DNA of 64,000 nucleotides from an uncultured Fretibacterium sp. (GTDB lineage Bacteria; Synergistota; Synergistia; Synergistales; Aminobacteriaceae): NCBI GenBank assembly GCA_946183145.1, contig CAMGZM010000008.1, positions 62,001 to 126,000 of the forward strand, read 5' to 3'. Shown piece by piece: positions 1 to 8,807 of this stretch (position 1 is its first letter; each line of letters starts with the position of its first letter). The notes under the pieces were generated by a model. It saw only the letters and a program-made list of their open reading frames with translations, ran no database searches and was not told where the DNA came from. The position numbers and the translations under genes were made by a program.

Positions 1-1314
1 TACGGCTCATGGGGTTATCAGACACTCGGATATTTTGCGCCGACAGCACGCTACGGAACGCCGGAAGATCTGATGTACCTCATCGACTCGCTGCACAAGA
101 AGAACATTGCGGTAATTCTCGACTTTGTTCCGAGTCATTTCCCGACTGATGATTTCGGACTCGCACGCTACGACGGCACCGCGTTATACGAGCATGAAGA
201 CCCGCGCAAGGGCTATCATCCTGACTGGGGAAGCTACATCTTCAACTACGGCCGCAACGAGGTAAGAAGCTATCTCATCTCATCGGCGGCATTCTGGATT
301 GACCAGTACCACGCAGACGGACTCAGAATCGACGCTGTAGCCTCAATGTTATACCTTGACTATTCCCGCAAAAATGGCGAATGGATTCCGAACATTTACG
401 GAGGCCGCGAAAATCTTGAAGCAATCTCATTGTTACGCGACATGAACAGCGAGCTTTTTGGGCGGTTCGGGAACATTCAGACGATAGCGGAAGAGTCAAC
501 TGACTGGCCTATGGTTACGCGTCCTGTATTCCTCGGCGGACTCGGTTTCGGAATGAAGTGGAATATGGGATGGATGCACGACACGTTAGACTATATGAGC
601 CTTGAGCCTGTATATCGTTCGTGGCATCAGAATCAATTGACGTTCTCAATATGGTATGCGTTCAGTGAAAACTTCATGCTCCCGTTGTCTCATGACGAGG
701 TTGTTCACGGAAAAGGCTCGCTCATCAACAAAATGTCGGGCGACTGGTGGCAGAAACGCGCGAACTTGCGACTCCTTTACGGGTATATGTGGGGTCATCC
801 CGGCAAAAAGTTATTGTTCATGGGCGGAGAATTTGCGCAGGGACTCGAATGGAATCATGACTCGGCGTGTGAATGGCAGCTCCTCCAGAAAGAGGATTTT
901 CGCGGAATTCAAGATTGGGTGAAAGACCTCAACGCAGCGTACAAGAAATATCCTCCGCTGTATGAGCTTGATTTCAGCCCTGAAGGATTCAGATGGGTAG
1001 ACTGTTCCGACTGGCAGCAGAGCGTAATTGTGTGGCTGAGGAAAGGCAAGAGCGATGACGAGTACATACTCTGCGCCGCGAACTTTACGCCCGTTCCGAG
1101 ATTCGGCTACAGGGTCGGAGTCCCCCGCGCTGGATTCTGGCGTGAGATTCTCAACAGCGACGCGACGAAATACGGCGGTTCAGGACTCGGCAACTGCGGA
1201 GGAATGGAAGCCGAAATGAAAGAATGGGAGAATATGCCCTACTCAATGCCGCTCACGCTTCCGCCTCTTGGGATTGTAATGTTCCACTTCACGACAAAGC
1301 CTGAGCAGGAATAA
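1..1314 (+). CDS. glgB: 1,4-alpha-glucan branching enzyme, 3' part (5' end outside window)
   Basis: GH13 enzyme that makes alpha-1,6 branches in glycogen. The frame is already open at base 1 and has no start in the window, so only the C-terminal part is seen. The text reads from a glucanase-like [14 protein letters not shown] segment through the catalytic barrel. The GH13 landmarks are visible: DFVPSHF (region I), DGLRIDAV with the nucleophile Asp, IAEES with the acid/base Glu, and [13 protein letters not shown] with the transition-state Asp. The beta-sandwich C-terminal domain ends in [12 protein letters not shown] strong hairpin follows the stop. Other glycogen genes would lie to the left of the window. 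Confidence 0.95.
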   Translation, partial: YGSWGYQTLGYFAPTARYGTPEDLMYLIDSLHKKNIAVILDFVPSHFPTDDFGLARYDGTALYEHEDPRKGYHPDWGSYIFNYGRNEVRSYLISSAAFWIDQYHADGLRIDAVASMLYLDYSRKNGEWIPNIYGGRENLEAISLLRDMNSELFGRFGNIQTIAEESTDWPMVTRPVFLGGLGFGMKWNMGWMHDTLDYMSLEPVYRSWHQNQLTFSIWYAFSENFMLPLSHDEVVHGKGSLINKMSGDWWQKRANLRLLYGYMWGHPGKKLLFMGGEFAQGLEWNHDSACEWQLLQKEDFRGIQDWVKDLNAAYKKYPPLYELDFSPEGFRWVDCSDWQQSVIVWLRKGKSDDEYILCAANFTPVPRFGYRVGVPRAGFWREILNSDATKYGGSGLGNCGGMEAEMKEWENMPYSMPLTLPPLGIVMFHFTTKPEQE

Positions 1315-1326
1315 CGGAGAAAATTT

Positions 1327-1366
1327 TTGCCCCCCTTGCGATTTGTGAGGGGGGAATATTTTTGAG
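1327..1366 (+). terminator. Terminator after glgB, first copy of a duplicated hairpin
   Basis: Six C (1330-1335), a 13-nt loop TTGCGATTTGTGA, six G (1349-1354), then AATATTTTTG. The same hairpin and loop recur at 1914-1945, so the toxin-antitoxin pair sits between two copies. Confidence 0.75.
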
Positions 1367-1377
1367 GAGGGAATATT

Positions 1378-1626
1378 ATGGCAGGACTTGAGACGGTTGA
1401 AGAACTGCGCGATGAGCTTAGGCTTACGGTTGACTACTTACCGAAAAACAGATTGAGAGAAGCACTGATTACACTTGAAAATATGCTTGAGTTCAACAAT
1501 GGGACTATTGCGGCGATTGATGACGTTATGAACAACAGGAATCTTTTAGGGCCTTACTATACGCCTGAAGAAATGTTGAAGGCTGTACTTGATGGGGACG
1601 ATGACGAAGATGATGAAAAAATATAA
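1378..1626 (+). CDS. RelB/DinJ-like antitoxin of a type II toxin-antitoxin pair
   Basis: An 82-residue acidic protein with a GAGGAGG ribosome-binding site 7 nt before its ATG. I assign it as antitoxin mainly from context: its last codons overlap the start of a YafQ-type toxin by 17 nt, the usual translational coupling of such pairs. The N-terminal part (about 1-45) looks helical; the C-terminus is a run of Asp/Glu (residues 74-80) that could mask a basic toxin. I see no clear ribbon-helix-helix motif, so the family is uncertain. It would bind and inhibit the toxin and normally autoregulate the operon. The partner is broken, so the antitoxin may now have no target in cis. Confidence 0.6.
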   Translation: MAGLETVEELRDELRLTVDYLPKNRLREALITLENMLEFNNGTIAAIDDVMNNRNLLGPYYTPEEMLKAVLDGDDDEDDEKI

Positions 1627-1905
1627 GTACACAATCGAAATGTCCTCAAGGTACAAAAAAGAGCTGAAGAAAATGCTGAAAAGAGGTGCTGATGAGACCA
1701 AAATACTGGCAGTTGTTGACATACTTGCTTCAGGCGATACACTTCCTCCGCGCTATGAAGATCACCCGCTTCACGGAAATTTTGAGGGGCTGAGAGAATG
1801 CCACATAACGCCTAACTGGATTCTTGTTTACCGAATTGACGGGGACAACCTAATTCTCGCCTTAACCCGTACGGGGACACTCACTCAGACATTTTCGGAA
1901 TGTAG
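1610..1905 (+). pseudogene. YafQ-type mRNA interferase toxin, frameshifted at its C-terminus
   Basis: RelE-fold, YafQ-like toxin that would cleave mRNA at the ribosome. Recognisable segments are YEDHPLHGNFEGLRECHI and NWILVYRI, which carry the family's catalytic-site His residues, followed by LTRTGT. The family ends in TRTGTH-S/A-x-LF. Here the frame leaves that pattern after TRTGT because of an extra AC dinucleotide at 1877-1880 (ACAC instead of AC). Removing it gives TRTGTHSDIFGM and a stop at 1903-1905, the canonical end. In the actual frame the catalytic His of the THS motif is lost and reading continues without a stop into the efflux adaptor gene. Start is the ATG at 1610 or 1613. Either a real inactivating slip or a sequencing error. 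Confidence 0.75.
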
Positions 1906-1913
1906 AAACTTAT

Positions 1914-1945
1914 CCCCCTTGCGATTTGTGAGGGGGAATTTTTTT
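1914..1945 (+). terminator. Terminator after the toxin, second copy of the duplicated hairpin
   Basis: Five C (1914-1918), loop TTGCGATTTGTGA, five G (1932-1936), then AATTTTTTTG. The loop is identical to that of the hairpin at 1330-1354. Because the toxin has lost its stop, the disrupted toxin frame would read straight through this element. Confidence 0.75.
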
Positions 1946-1996
1946 GCGCCGTTAATCTATAATTATTCACAAAACTTTTCACAAGGAGTCGATTCC

Positions 1997-3148
1997 ATGA
2001 AGACAATCATAAAAATCATTTTCGGAGTCGCCGTAATCGCAGGAATATTTTACGGCCTCAACGAGTTCCGGCAGTCAAAAGACTCTGAACCTCTTCCCGA
2101 AATCGTAAGACCCGTGCGGACAATCACGCTCACAAGCGGCCATGATTCATTCACACGCAGGTATTTCGGAACAGTACAGGGAAGCAGAAGAGCAGATTTA
2201 TCCTTCAGAGTCTCAGGCACTCTCAGCCGCATTAACGTTGAGAACGGCGCAAACGTAAGACGCGGGACTCTCCTCGCAACGTTAGACCCGCGCGACTTCA
2301 ACACAAGAATCTCACAGGCTCAGAGCGCACTCTCACAGGCGCAGGCGCAGCACAATAACGCACAGGCAGACTTCAAACGCTACGAGAATCTTTACAGGCA
2401 GAAAGTCATAGCACGCTCGCAGTATGACACGTACAAGACTCAAGTTGACGTAGCAAAATCAGCGGTCGACTCCGCGCAAGCTAACCTCAAAGCCGCAAGA
2501 GACTCATTGCGTGATACAGAACTCCGCGCGCCCTTTGACGGCGTAATAGCCTCGCGGACTGTTGAGAATTTCCAAGACGTTACAGCAAAGCAGACGATAT
2601 TCATTCTTCAGGATTTGTCATCGCTTGAGATAGTCTTCAACATTCCCGATAATGACGTACTCACCGCGCCGATTCCGAAAGTCCACAGCATTCAGGATCT
2701 CAAAGCACACACGCAGGACTTCACGCTTAACGCAAAATTTGACGCAATGCCCGGAAAGTTTTTTCCTCTGTCGATAAAAGAAATTTCAACTCAGGCTACA
2801 GCGTCCAACACATACCCTATTACAGCCGTGATGCCTCCTCAGAACGAAATACGAATATTGCCGGGAATGTCCGTTACTGTCGAGGTAGATTTTTCCGGGA
2901 ACAAAAAGCCTTCTGACGATAAATTTTCCGTCCCTGTTACAGCAATACGCAATGAGGGCAGCGGGAATAATTACGTCTGGCGTTACGCAGTCGGGCAGGT
3001 CTCAAGAGTCCCCGTAAGAGTCGGACAGATTCATGACGGCGGATATATCGACATTGAGGGCGATACGTTAAGCGGCGGTGATGTCATTGTTACGGCGGGA
3101 GTATATTTCCTTCACGAGGGACAAAGAGTCAGGCTCACGGAGGATTAA
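1997..3148 (+). CDS. RND efflux pump periplasmic adaptor (membrane fusion protein)
   Basis: A 383-residue HlyD/AcrA-type adaptor linking an inner-membrane RND pump to an outer-membrane channel. An N-terminal hydrophobic segment (about 3-17) anchors or exports it. Then come the first half of the lipoyl/barrel-sandwich domain (VSGTLSRINVENGANVRRGTL), a long coiled-coil hairpin rich in Ala, Gln and Asn (about 95-170), the second lipoyl half (LRAPFDGVIASRTVENFQDV) and beta-barrel domains. I chose ATG 1997 because AAGGAG lies 8 nt upstream and the hydrophobic segment starts there; the open frame continues upstream only because the toxin lost its stop. It is 3 nt from the permease gene, so the two are one operon. 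Confidence 0.92.
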   Translation: MKTIIKIIFGVAVIAGIFYGLNEFRQSKDSEPLPEIVRPVRTITLTSGHDSFTRRYFGTVQGSRRADLSFRVSGTLSRINVENGANVRRGTLLATLDPRDFNTRISQAQSALSQAQAQHNNAQADFKRYENLYRQKVIARSQYDTYKTQVDVAKSAVDSAQANLKAARDSLRDTELRAPFDGVIASRTVENFQDVTAKQTIFILQDLSSLEIVFNIPDNDVLTAPIPKVHSIQDLKAHTQDFTLNAKFDAMPGKFFPLSIKEISTQATASNTYPITAVMPPQNEIRILPGMSVTVEVDFSGNKKPSDDKFSVPVTAIRNEGSGNNYVWRYAVGQVSRVPVRVGQIHDGGYIDIEGDTLSGGDVIVTAGVYFLHEGQRVRLTED

Positions 3149-3151
3149 GCG

Positions 3152-6100
3152 ATGGACATTGCAAGAGAAAGCATAAAGCGTTTCAGAGTCGTAATATTCT
3201 TGTGCCTGATGACTCTAATCGGCGGTGTAATGGCATATTTTGAGATAGGCAAGCTGGAAGATCCATCATTCACGATAAAGACCGCTGTTGTGAGCGCAGT
3301 ATACCCCGGCGCAAGCGCGTATGAAGTTGAGCAGGAAGTAACATCACGGATTGAGGATGCAATTCAGGCGATGGGAGAAATAAAGCATATCCGTTCGCGT
3401 TCGACTCCGGGAATGGCGATAATATATGTCGACATAAAAGACGAGTACACGAGCAAAGAGCTTCCGCAGGTGTGGGACAAATTACGGCAGAAAGTTAATG
3501 ACGCACAAGTCTACATGCCTTCAGGGACAACGATAATCATCAATAACGATTTCGGCGAGGTATACGGGCAATATTACGCGCTAATAGGCGACGGGTATAC
3601 GATGAAAGAATTATACGATTACGCGGACTTCCTGAAGAAAAATCTCGTTCTTGTTCCGGGAGTCGCAAGCGTGAAAATTCTCGGCGAGCAGACAGAAGCA
3701 ATATACATAGAGTTTTCAGCGTCAAGAATGTCAGCACTCGGAATTTCTCCCCTAATCGTATTGGCGGCACTAACTCAGCAGAATATGTTATCAGCGGCGG
3801 GAAATATCACATTAGGCGACAGGTACATACGAATATCACCGACGGGGGCAATACTTGATGTTGATGATATTGATGATCTTGTAATCGGGGGAATGGGCGC
3901 GAACTTAACGAGGCTCGGAGAAATTGCTACAGTGAGGCGTGAATATGTTGAACCGCAAAGTTTCAAGCTGAAATTCAACGATCGTCCCGCGCTCGCAATC
4001 GGCATATCAACAGTAGAGGGCGGAAATGTTGTAGACATGGGCCGCGCTGTCTCAAAAAGACTCAGGGAGCTTGAAGCGTTCCGGCCTGTAGGGATTGAGC
4101 TTGAGCCGATATATATGCAGTCTGAGCAGGTAACGAAATCCGTCAATGACTTCATCATAAACCTCATCGAGTCGCTTGCTATTGTTGTTGGTGTATTGCT
4201 TGTGTTTATGGGCTTGCGTTCAGGGCTGATTATCGGACTCGTTTTGCTGATTACTGTAGCGGGGACTCTCCTCATCATGAATTACTGCGGAATAACTTTG
4301 CAGATTGTCTCACTTGCTGCGCTGATTATCGCGTTAGGGTCTCTTGTCGACAACGGGATTGTTGTTGCTGAAGGAATGCTCGTAGGCTCTCAGCGGGGAA
4401 TGTCGATAGAGGATGCAGCTTCCGATTCTGTCGAGGGCTCAAAATGGGCGATGCTGGGCGGGACGTTTATCGCTGTACTTGCGTTTGCGCCCGTAGGACT
4501 CTCGAAAATGCAGGCGGGAGAATTTCTGCGGAGTCTCTTTCAGGTCGTGCTAATCTCTATGATGCTGAGCTGGGTTATGGCGTTGATTGCCGCTCCCGTT
4601 TTGGGTAAAGCGTTCCTGAAGCCCTCAAAGCAGGAAGGAGATCCGTACAACAGCTTTTTGTTCCGTGCATATCGTGCGATTCTTGAAGGGTGTCTGCGTC
4701 ATAGATTGCTGACGGTTGGAGTCGTTGCGGGAATGTTCGCAGTCTCAATGTATATTTTCTCGACAATGGCGACATCATTTTTCCCGGACGCTGAGACTGT
4801 ATACTTCAACATTGATTTGTGGTCGCAGGAAGGAACATCAATAGAGGCTCAGGAGTCGCGGACTCAAAAGTTGGCTGACTATATCAGCTTACAGCCTGAA
4901 GTTAAGAACGTCTCACAGTTCATAGGCGGGGGCGGATTAAGATTCATGCTTACGTACTCGCCTCCTGAAGGAAACACGGCATTTTCTCAATTGATGGTTG
5001 AGATGAAAGACGCGAATGACACACGGAAAATTCTCCTTAAGACTCAGGCGTATATCAATGACAGAATGCCGGAAATGTCAGGGCACTGCCGGTTATTTGC
5101 ACGAGGAAGCGGAATGTCCGAGAAAATCGGCGTGAGATTTTACGGCAATGATCCCGAAATTTTGCGCGGACTCGCTGAACAAGCCCGGCGAATCATGGAG
5201 AACGATTACGCATCACAGTTCACCCGAACAGACTGGCGGGAAAAAGTTGAAGTCATACGCCCGGTAATCCTCAAAGACCAGATGCAGAGCTTAGGACTCG
5301 GAAGGCCGTTAATCAACATGGCCATGCAGACAGCGACAACAGGTTACGCGATAGGCGCATTCAGGGACGGGGACAAATCGCTTCCCATTTACGCAGCCTT
5401 CACGCCGGAAGAACGCAACAACATTGATCTTCTCAGCTCTCTTCTTACGTGGTCGCCTACAGCAAACCGGGCAATACCATTAGGGACTCTGTTCTCTGAG
5501 ATTGATACTGTATTCGAGGACGGAATAATTATCCGGCGCGACAGAAGCAGAATGATTACGGCCATGAGTGAGGTGAAGCTCGGACAAAACGCCGATGCGA
5601 TGATAGCGAGAATCACACCTGCGATTGAGTCGATAAAGCTCCCGTTAGGCTATTCGCTCGAATGGGGCGGGGAACATGAACTTTCTGATGAGTCGATTGA
5701 TGGAATGGCTGTAGCTTTTCCGGCGGCGATATTGATTATGTTCGTGATTATGATTTTCCTGTTCAACGGTTTCAGGCAGACGGTGATAATCTTCTTGTCA
5801 TTGCCGTTGATATTAATCGGTATGGTGATGGGATTGTGGCTCGCTAGAATGGATGTGAGCTTCATGGCGATTGTAGGACTCTTGAGTCTCGTGGGAATGC
5901 TCGCGAAAAACTCAATCGTTTTGCTTGACCAGGTGAGCGCGGATTTTGCAGCAGGAAGGGACAAATACGAGGCAATTGTTGAAGACGGAATATCACGCTT
6001 GAGACCTGTAGCGATGTCAGCACTTACTACAGTTTTGGGAATGCTTCCGCTGATTTGGGATGTAATGTTCGGCTCAATGGCTGTAACAATCATGGCCGGA

Positions 6101-6202
6101 CTCACAGTAAGCACAATATTGACGCTGTTATTCATTCCTGTGCTCACGGCGATTGCGTATAACGTGAAATGCCCTGAATATGATTACGATGATGACGAGT
6201 AA
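3152..6202 (+). CDS. RND multidrug efflux permease, inner membrane
   Basis: A 1016-residue proton-driven RND transporter, the usual length for the HAE1/AcrB group. Two repeats each hold one TM helix, a large periplasmic porter loop (about 30-330 and 545-840) and a bundle of TM helices. Proton-relay positions are visible: TM4 reads GSLVDNGIVVAEG, with one Asp instead of the Asp-Asp pair of AcrB, and TM10 reads GMLAKNSIVLLD with the Lys. The C-terminus is acidic (EYDYDDDE). It starts 3 nt after the adaptor stop. No outer-membrane TolC-like gene follows, so the channel must be encoded elsewhere. The substrate cannot be told. Confidence 0.93.
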   Translation: MDIARESIKRFRVVIFLCLMTLIGGVMAYFEIGKLEDPSFTIKTAVVSAVYPGASAYEVEQEVTSRIEDAIQAMGEIKHIRSRSTPGMAIIYVDIKDEYTSKELPQVWDKLRQKVNDAQVYMPSGTTIIINNDFGEVYGQYYALIGDGYTMKELYDYADFLKKNLVLVPGVASVKILGEQTEAIYIEFSASRMSALGISPLIVLAALTQQNMLSAAGNITLGDRYIRISPTGAILDVDDIDDLVIGGMGANLTRLGEIATVRREYVEPQSFKLKFNDRPALAIGISTVEGGNVVDMGRAVSKRLRELEAFRPVGIELEPIYMQSEQVTKSVNDFIINLIESLAIVVGVLLVFMGLRSGLIIGLVLLITVAGTLLIMNYCGITLQIVSLAALIIALGSLVDNGIVVAEGMLVGSQRGMSIEDAASDSVEGSKWAMLGGTFIAVLAFAPVGLSKMQAGEFLRSLFQVVLISMMLSWVMALIAAPVLGKAFLKPSKQEGDPYNSFLFRAYRAILEGCLRHRLLTVGVVAGMFAVSMYIFSTMATSFFPDAETVYFNIDLWSQEGTSIEAQESRTQKLADYISLQPEVKNVSQFIGGGGLRFMLTYSPPEGNTAFSQLMVEMKDANDTRKILLKTQAYINDRMPEMSGHCRLFARGSGMSEKIGVRFYGNDPEILRGLAEQARRIMENDYASQFTRTDWREKVEVIRPVILKDQMQSLGLGRPLINMAMQTATTGYAIGAFRDGDKSLPIYAAFTPEERNNIDLLSSLLTWSPTANRAIPLGTLFSEIDTVFEDGIIIRRDRSRMITAMSEVKLGQNADAMIARITPAIESIKLPLGYSLEWGGEHELSDESIDGMAVAFPAAILIMFVIMIFLFNGFRQTVIIFLSLPLILIGMVMGLWLARMDVSFMAIVGLLSLVGMLAKNSIVLLDQVSADFAAGRDKYEAIVEDGISRLRPVAMSALTTVLGMLPLIWDVMFGSMAVTIMAGLTVSTILTLLFIPVLTAIAYNVKCPEYDYDDDE

Positions 6203-6241
6203 TAACACTGCGCGGGGGGAATGGTTAATCTTTTCCCCTCG

Positions 6242-6778
6242 TCAGAATTTCCCTGTCATGAAATATTTGTCCCACGAAAAAACGCCCAGTCTTGTCCGCA
6301 GAAATATAATGCTTGCGCCGAGATAGTACGGTATAAGGCGTTCATTTCCTTTTTCACGCGCAAATATTCCGTATTCCTCAAGAAGAGAGCAAAGACTCCT
6401 GCCTCTTGCCCTCGATTTGAAAAGAAGCTCGGCATAAAGAGCAGATCCCTCTGTGAAGAATGCGCCCGCCTCATGAATGCCGCGCTCAATCTGAAAGCAG
6501 TGCATAATTTCGTGAACTATTCCGCAGAAAACATCAACGCTGTCCCATTCAGGCGAGTTTTTTCTCATGTCCCATAATGCCCAAAGTTTTCCGCCTATTT
6601 TGTACGGCGCGTTATCCATGACGGGAAGTATTTGCCTGATGATTTTTCCATCGGCCATGAAGCAGTCCGGGAAGAGAATAATATAACCGCATGGCCTGAA
6701 GCCCGGTATAATGCTCCAGTCAGCCGAATCTATAAGCTCTGAAACTTCTTCTCCAGTACAGCGTCGAATCGTTCCCAT
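6242..6778 (-). CDS. Putative MA-type zinc metallopeptidase in the Hxs operon
   Basis: A 178-residue protein with no signal peptide, so probably cytoplasmic. At about residues 88-114 it reads VHEIMHCFQIERG then AFFTEGSALYAELL. This is HExxH with a second Glu about 18 residues on, the gluzincin pattern of peptidase MA-like domains (HELxHxxQ ... EGxAxY). The fold call is mine from motif spacing, not from a family match. It is the last gene of the operon and its ATG lies 49 nt inside the methyltransferase gene, so translation is probably coupled. A cytoplasmic protease at the end of a peptide-maturation operon could be the leader peptidase; that role is inference. No good ribosome-binding site precedes the start. 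Confidence 0.6.
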   Translation of the reverse strand: MGTIRRCTGEEVSELIDSADWSIIPGFRPCGYIILFPDCFMADGKIIRQILPVMDNAPYKIGGKLWALWDMRKNSPEWDSVDVFCGIVHEIMHCFQIERGIHEAGAFFTEGSALYAELLFKSRARGRSLCSLLEEYGIFAREKGNERLIPYYLGASIIFLRTRLGVFSWDKYFMTGKF

Positions 6779-7383
6779 CTGAATGAAGGAGTGAGAAAAT
6801 GTGATGTGAAGCCTTCAGCCCTGAAAGTGTTTCGTCTGTGCCAGAAGCTGAAGCTGTCAATGAAATCACAGCGCGGAAGAAGATATTTCGCATTCTTCAT
6901 TACTATCGCATTGTTTATTCTGAAAAGAAATCTGCGGCGCGAGTCAGGGATTCCGAAATGGTATATTTTTCCCCCTTCTGAAAGAGATTTACTGAGGCTG
7001 ATATTCATCTTCATAATCTGCGGGGCTGTGAGATACTGCGCCATGTTTACGGAATATATTACGTCAAATTCTCCGCTCAGGCCGTCAGGAAGGCTTTCAG
7101 CGTCCGAGAGAAAAAGCTCCGCGCCCGGTATTCTCTTTCCTGCGTCTTCAAGAAATTTACCGGAAAAATCAGAAAGCACAACCCTGCTCGGCGTGAAATG
7201 CCTCAGAAGTTCCGCGTCAATTCTTCCGTCACCGCAGCCAACCGACAGAATACGCTTGCCGTCAAGATCAACCCCCGCGCCGATAATGTGAAGAGACATT
7301 CCGGCAATATCAGCCTCCGAAACTTTCAGCACAGAGGGACAATCAGACAGGCCTAAATATTCCCGCGCTAACATCCGCCCCAC
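6730..7383 (-). CDS. Class I SAM-dependent methyltransferase in the Hxs operon
   Basis: 217 residues, Rossmann-like methyltransferase. Motif I is RILSVGCGDGRID (about 44-56), followed by VVLSDFSGKFLEDAG (SAM ribose loop), an acidic motif around LFLSDAESLP and the FDVIYSVNMAQYL strand. The N-terminus (about 1-40) and the C-terminal third are not recognisable and may bind the substrate. It overlaps hxsB by 16 nt and the metallopeptidase gene by 49 nt, so the three are translated from one message. Its target may be the modified peptide or a small molecule; nothing in the sequence decides this. Start could also be the second ATG at 7374. Confidence 0.8.
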   Translation of the reverse strand: MGRMLAREYLGLSDCPSVLKVSEADIAGMSLHIIGAGVDLDGKRILSVGCGDGRIDAELLRHFTPSRVVLSDFSGKFLEDAGKRIPGAELFLSDAESLPDGLSGEFDVIYSVNMAQYLTAPQIMKMNISLSKSLSEGGKIYHFGIPDSRRRFLFRINNAIVMKNAKYLLPRCDFIDSFSFWHRRNTFRAEGFTSHFLTPSFRWERFDAVLEKKFQSL

Positions 7384-8760
7384 CGTGAAAGAAGCCCGCG
7401 CTCCTCATCGCTGCCGGAAAGAAGCCTGTCCACAATATACATGTATATTCCCCTGAGAATCCTGCACCTTTCCTGCGTTACAGGGACTCCGGCATAATCG
7501 CCCTGAGTGCGGAAGCTGTAGACCGGGCATAGTCCGCATATCGGGCTGAAAACACAATGCGAGCATGACGGATTTGACTCTATGCATGAGGCATTGCAAA
7601 CGTTACAGGCAGCATCAGAAAGAACAACGGACTTGTACGAATCATCAAAGACATTTCCGGCGCAGAAATTTTTGATTCCCGCATTCGCCATCATTCTTCC
7701 TTCATCGCATGTGTATATTTTCCCGTCCCAGTTGTACGCAAGCTGACCCGTAACAGCCCCGCAAGGAGAACGCAAATCAGTATAGTTGACGGTGTAACGC
7801 CCGCATATTTTCTGCAGCAGCATCTCGGAAAATGATTCTTTGAGCGAAGATGACCCCGAAAGATTCAGCGAGATAATATAATCCATGCACTTGGCGTAAA
7901 AATCTGTGAACTCTTCAGGCGAATAACCAATGTTCTCACGGTTAACGCCCGCCTTCCCGAACGGCGACAAAGGACGGAGAGAAATATACTCGTTCCCAAG
8001 CCCCGAATAGAAATCAACAAGCTCTCGCGAATAAGGCAGAGTATTGCGCGTTATTGTGGGAAGTGCCGTTATCTTTTTCCTGCGAACGCCGTAAACTTTC
8101 AAGGCACGTTCACGCCACCGCAAAACATTCGCAAAATTAGACTCACCATTTTTTGACGGCCTGTTTCTGTCGTGTATATATTCCGGCCCGTCAAGCGAGA
8201 AGCATATATTAACGTCATGATCCGAGAGCCAGCCGAGTATTTCATCTGTCATTGCCTGAGCGTTAGTAACAAGGGAGTAACGTATATTCCTGCCGTCCCT
8301 GCGTGATGATGAATATTCGACAATGAATTTCAGAGTCCCGAAATTGAGCAGAGGTTCTCCGCCCTGAAACTCAAACGATAAATTTTCCTCCGGCGACTGA
8401 AGCGCAATGTCAACATCCCTCGAAGCCGTCTCACGAGTCATCTTTGTGGAGCCTCCGCCGCTGTATTCGGCCTCACAGTAAAGGCAGCTGAGATTGCATT
8501 CCAGAGTCAGAACAAAAATATGCAGGAATGCCGCTCCGAAAAGCCCGGCATTTATGCGCCTGTAATATTCGGCTGAACGTTCCGCGCTGTCAATGGATGA
8601 ACATGTTTTCCCTGAGAATGTCCGCAATCCCGGCAGGAACATTCCCAGCGCAAAAATCCTCAACCTGCTCCGGCGTAAAGTACATGAACTTCCTGAACAT
8701 GTTGGAGACAAGATATTTGTTGCGTGATATTTTCTCGAAATAGAAAGGTGATATTTTCAT
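7368..8760 (-). CDS. hxsB: HxsB-like radical SAM/SPASM peptide maturase, frameshifted near the 5' end
   Basis: Radical SAM enzyme of the His-Xaa-Ser system type. The body reads HIFVLTLECNLSCLYCEA, giving CxxxCxxC for the [4Fe-4S] cluster, then FEFQGGEPLLNF (SAM-binding GGE). A C-terminal SPASM region of many Cys follows (SPCGAVTG, YTCDEG, CNVCNASC, CSHCVFSPICGLCP), for auxiliary clusters. The true N-terminus starts at the ATG ending at 8760 (MKISPFYFEKISRNKYLVSN). It runs 56 codons to a TGA at 8590-8592, in a different frame from the body. Dropping one A from the run at 8606-8609 joins the two halves into a 463-residue protein without gaps. Either a mutation, a sequencing slip, or less likely recoding. 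Confidence 0.78.
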
Positions 8761-8770
8761 GGCATACAAA

Positions 8771-8799
8771 AAGCCGCCCCCGTTAAAGCAGGACGGCTC
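8771..8799 (-). terminator. Intra-operon terminator between hxsD and hxsB
   Basis: On the minus strand AGCCGTCC (8798-8791) pairs with GGGCGGCT (8779-8772), with one G-U pair, around a loop TGCTTTAACGG, followed at once by TTTTTG. It lies in the 47-nt gap between hxsD and hxsB, so it would favour transcription of the precursor and hxsD over the enzymes. Confidence 0.75.
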
Positions 8800-8807
8800 C
8801 CCATAAA

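Noticed and set aside
1589-3148. A single 519-residue toxin-adaptor fusion protein
   Set aside because: The frame runs on only because the toxin lost its stop. The adaptor has its own ATG at 1997 with a good ribosome-binding site, and the toxin part lacks its catalytic end.
3775-4278. Long open frames antisense to the RND permease (also 5650-6147)
   Set aside because: They mirror the codon pattern of the permease on the other strand and lack ribosome-binding sites and family similarity.
6209-6240. Terminator between the RND permease and the metallopeptidase gene
   Set aside because: GGGGAA and TTCCCC can pair, but no T run follows on either strand, so I do not list it.
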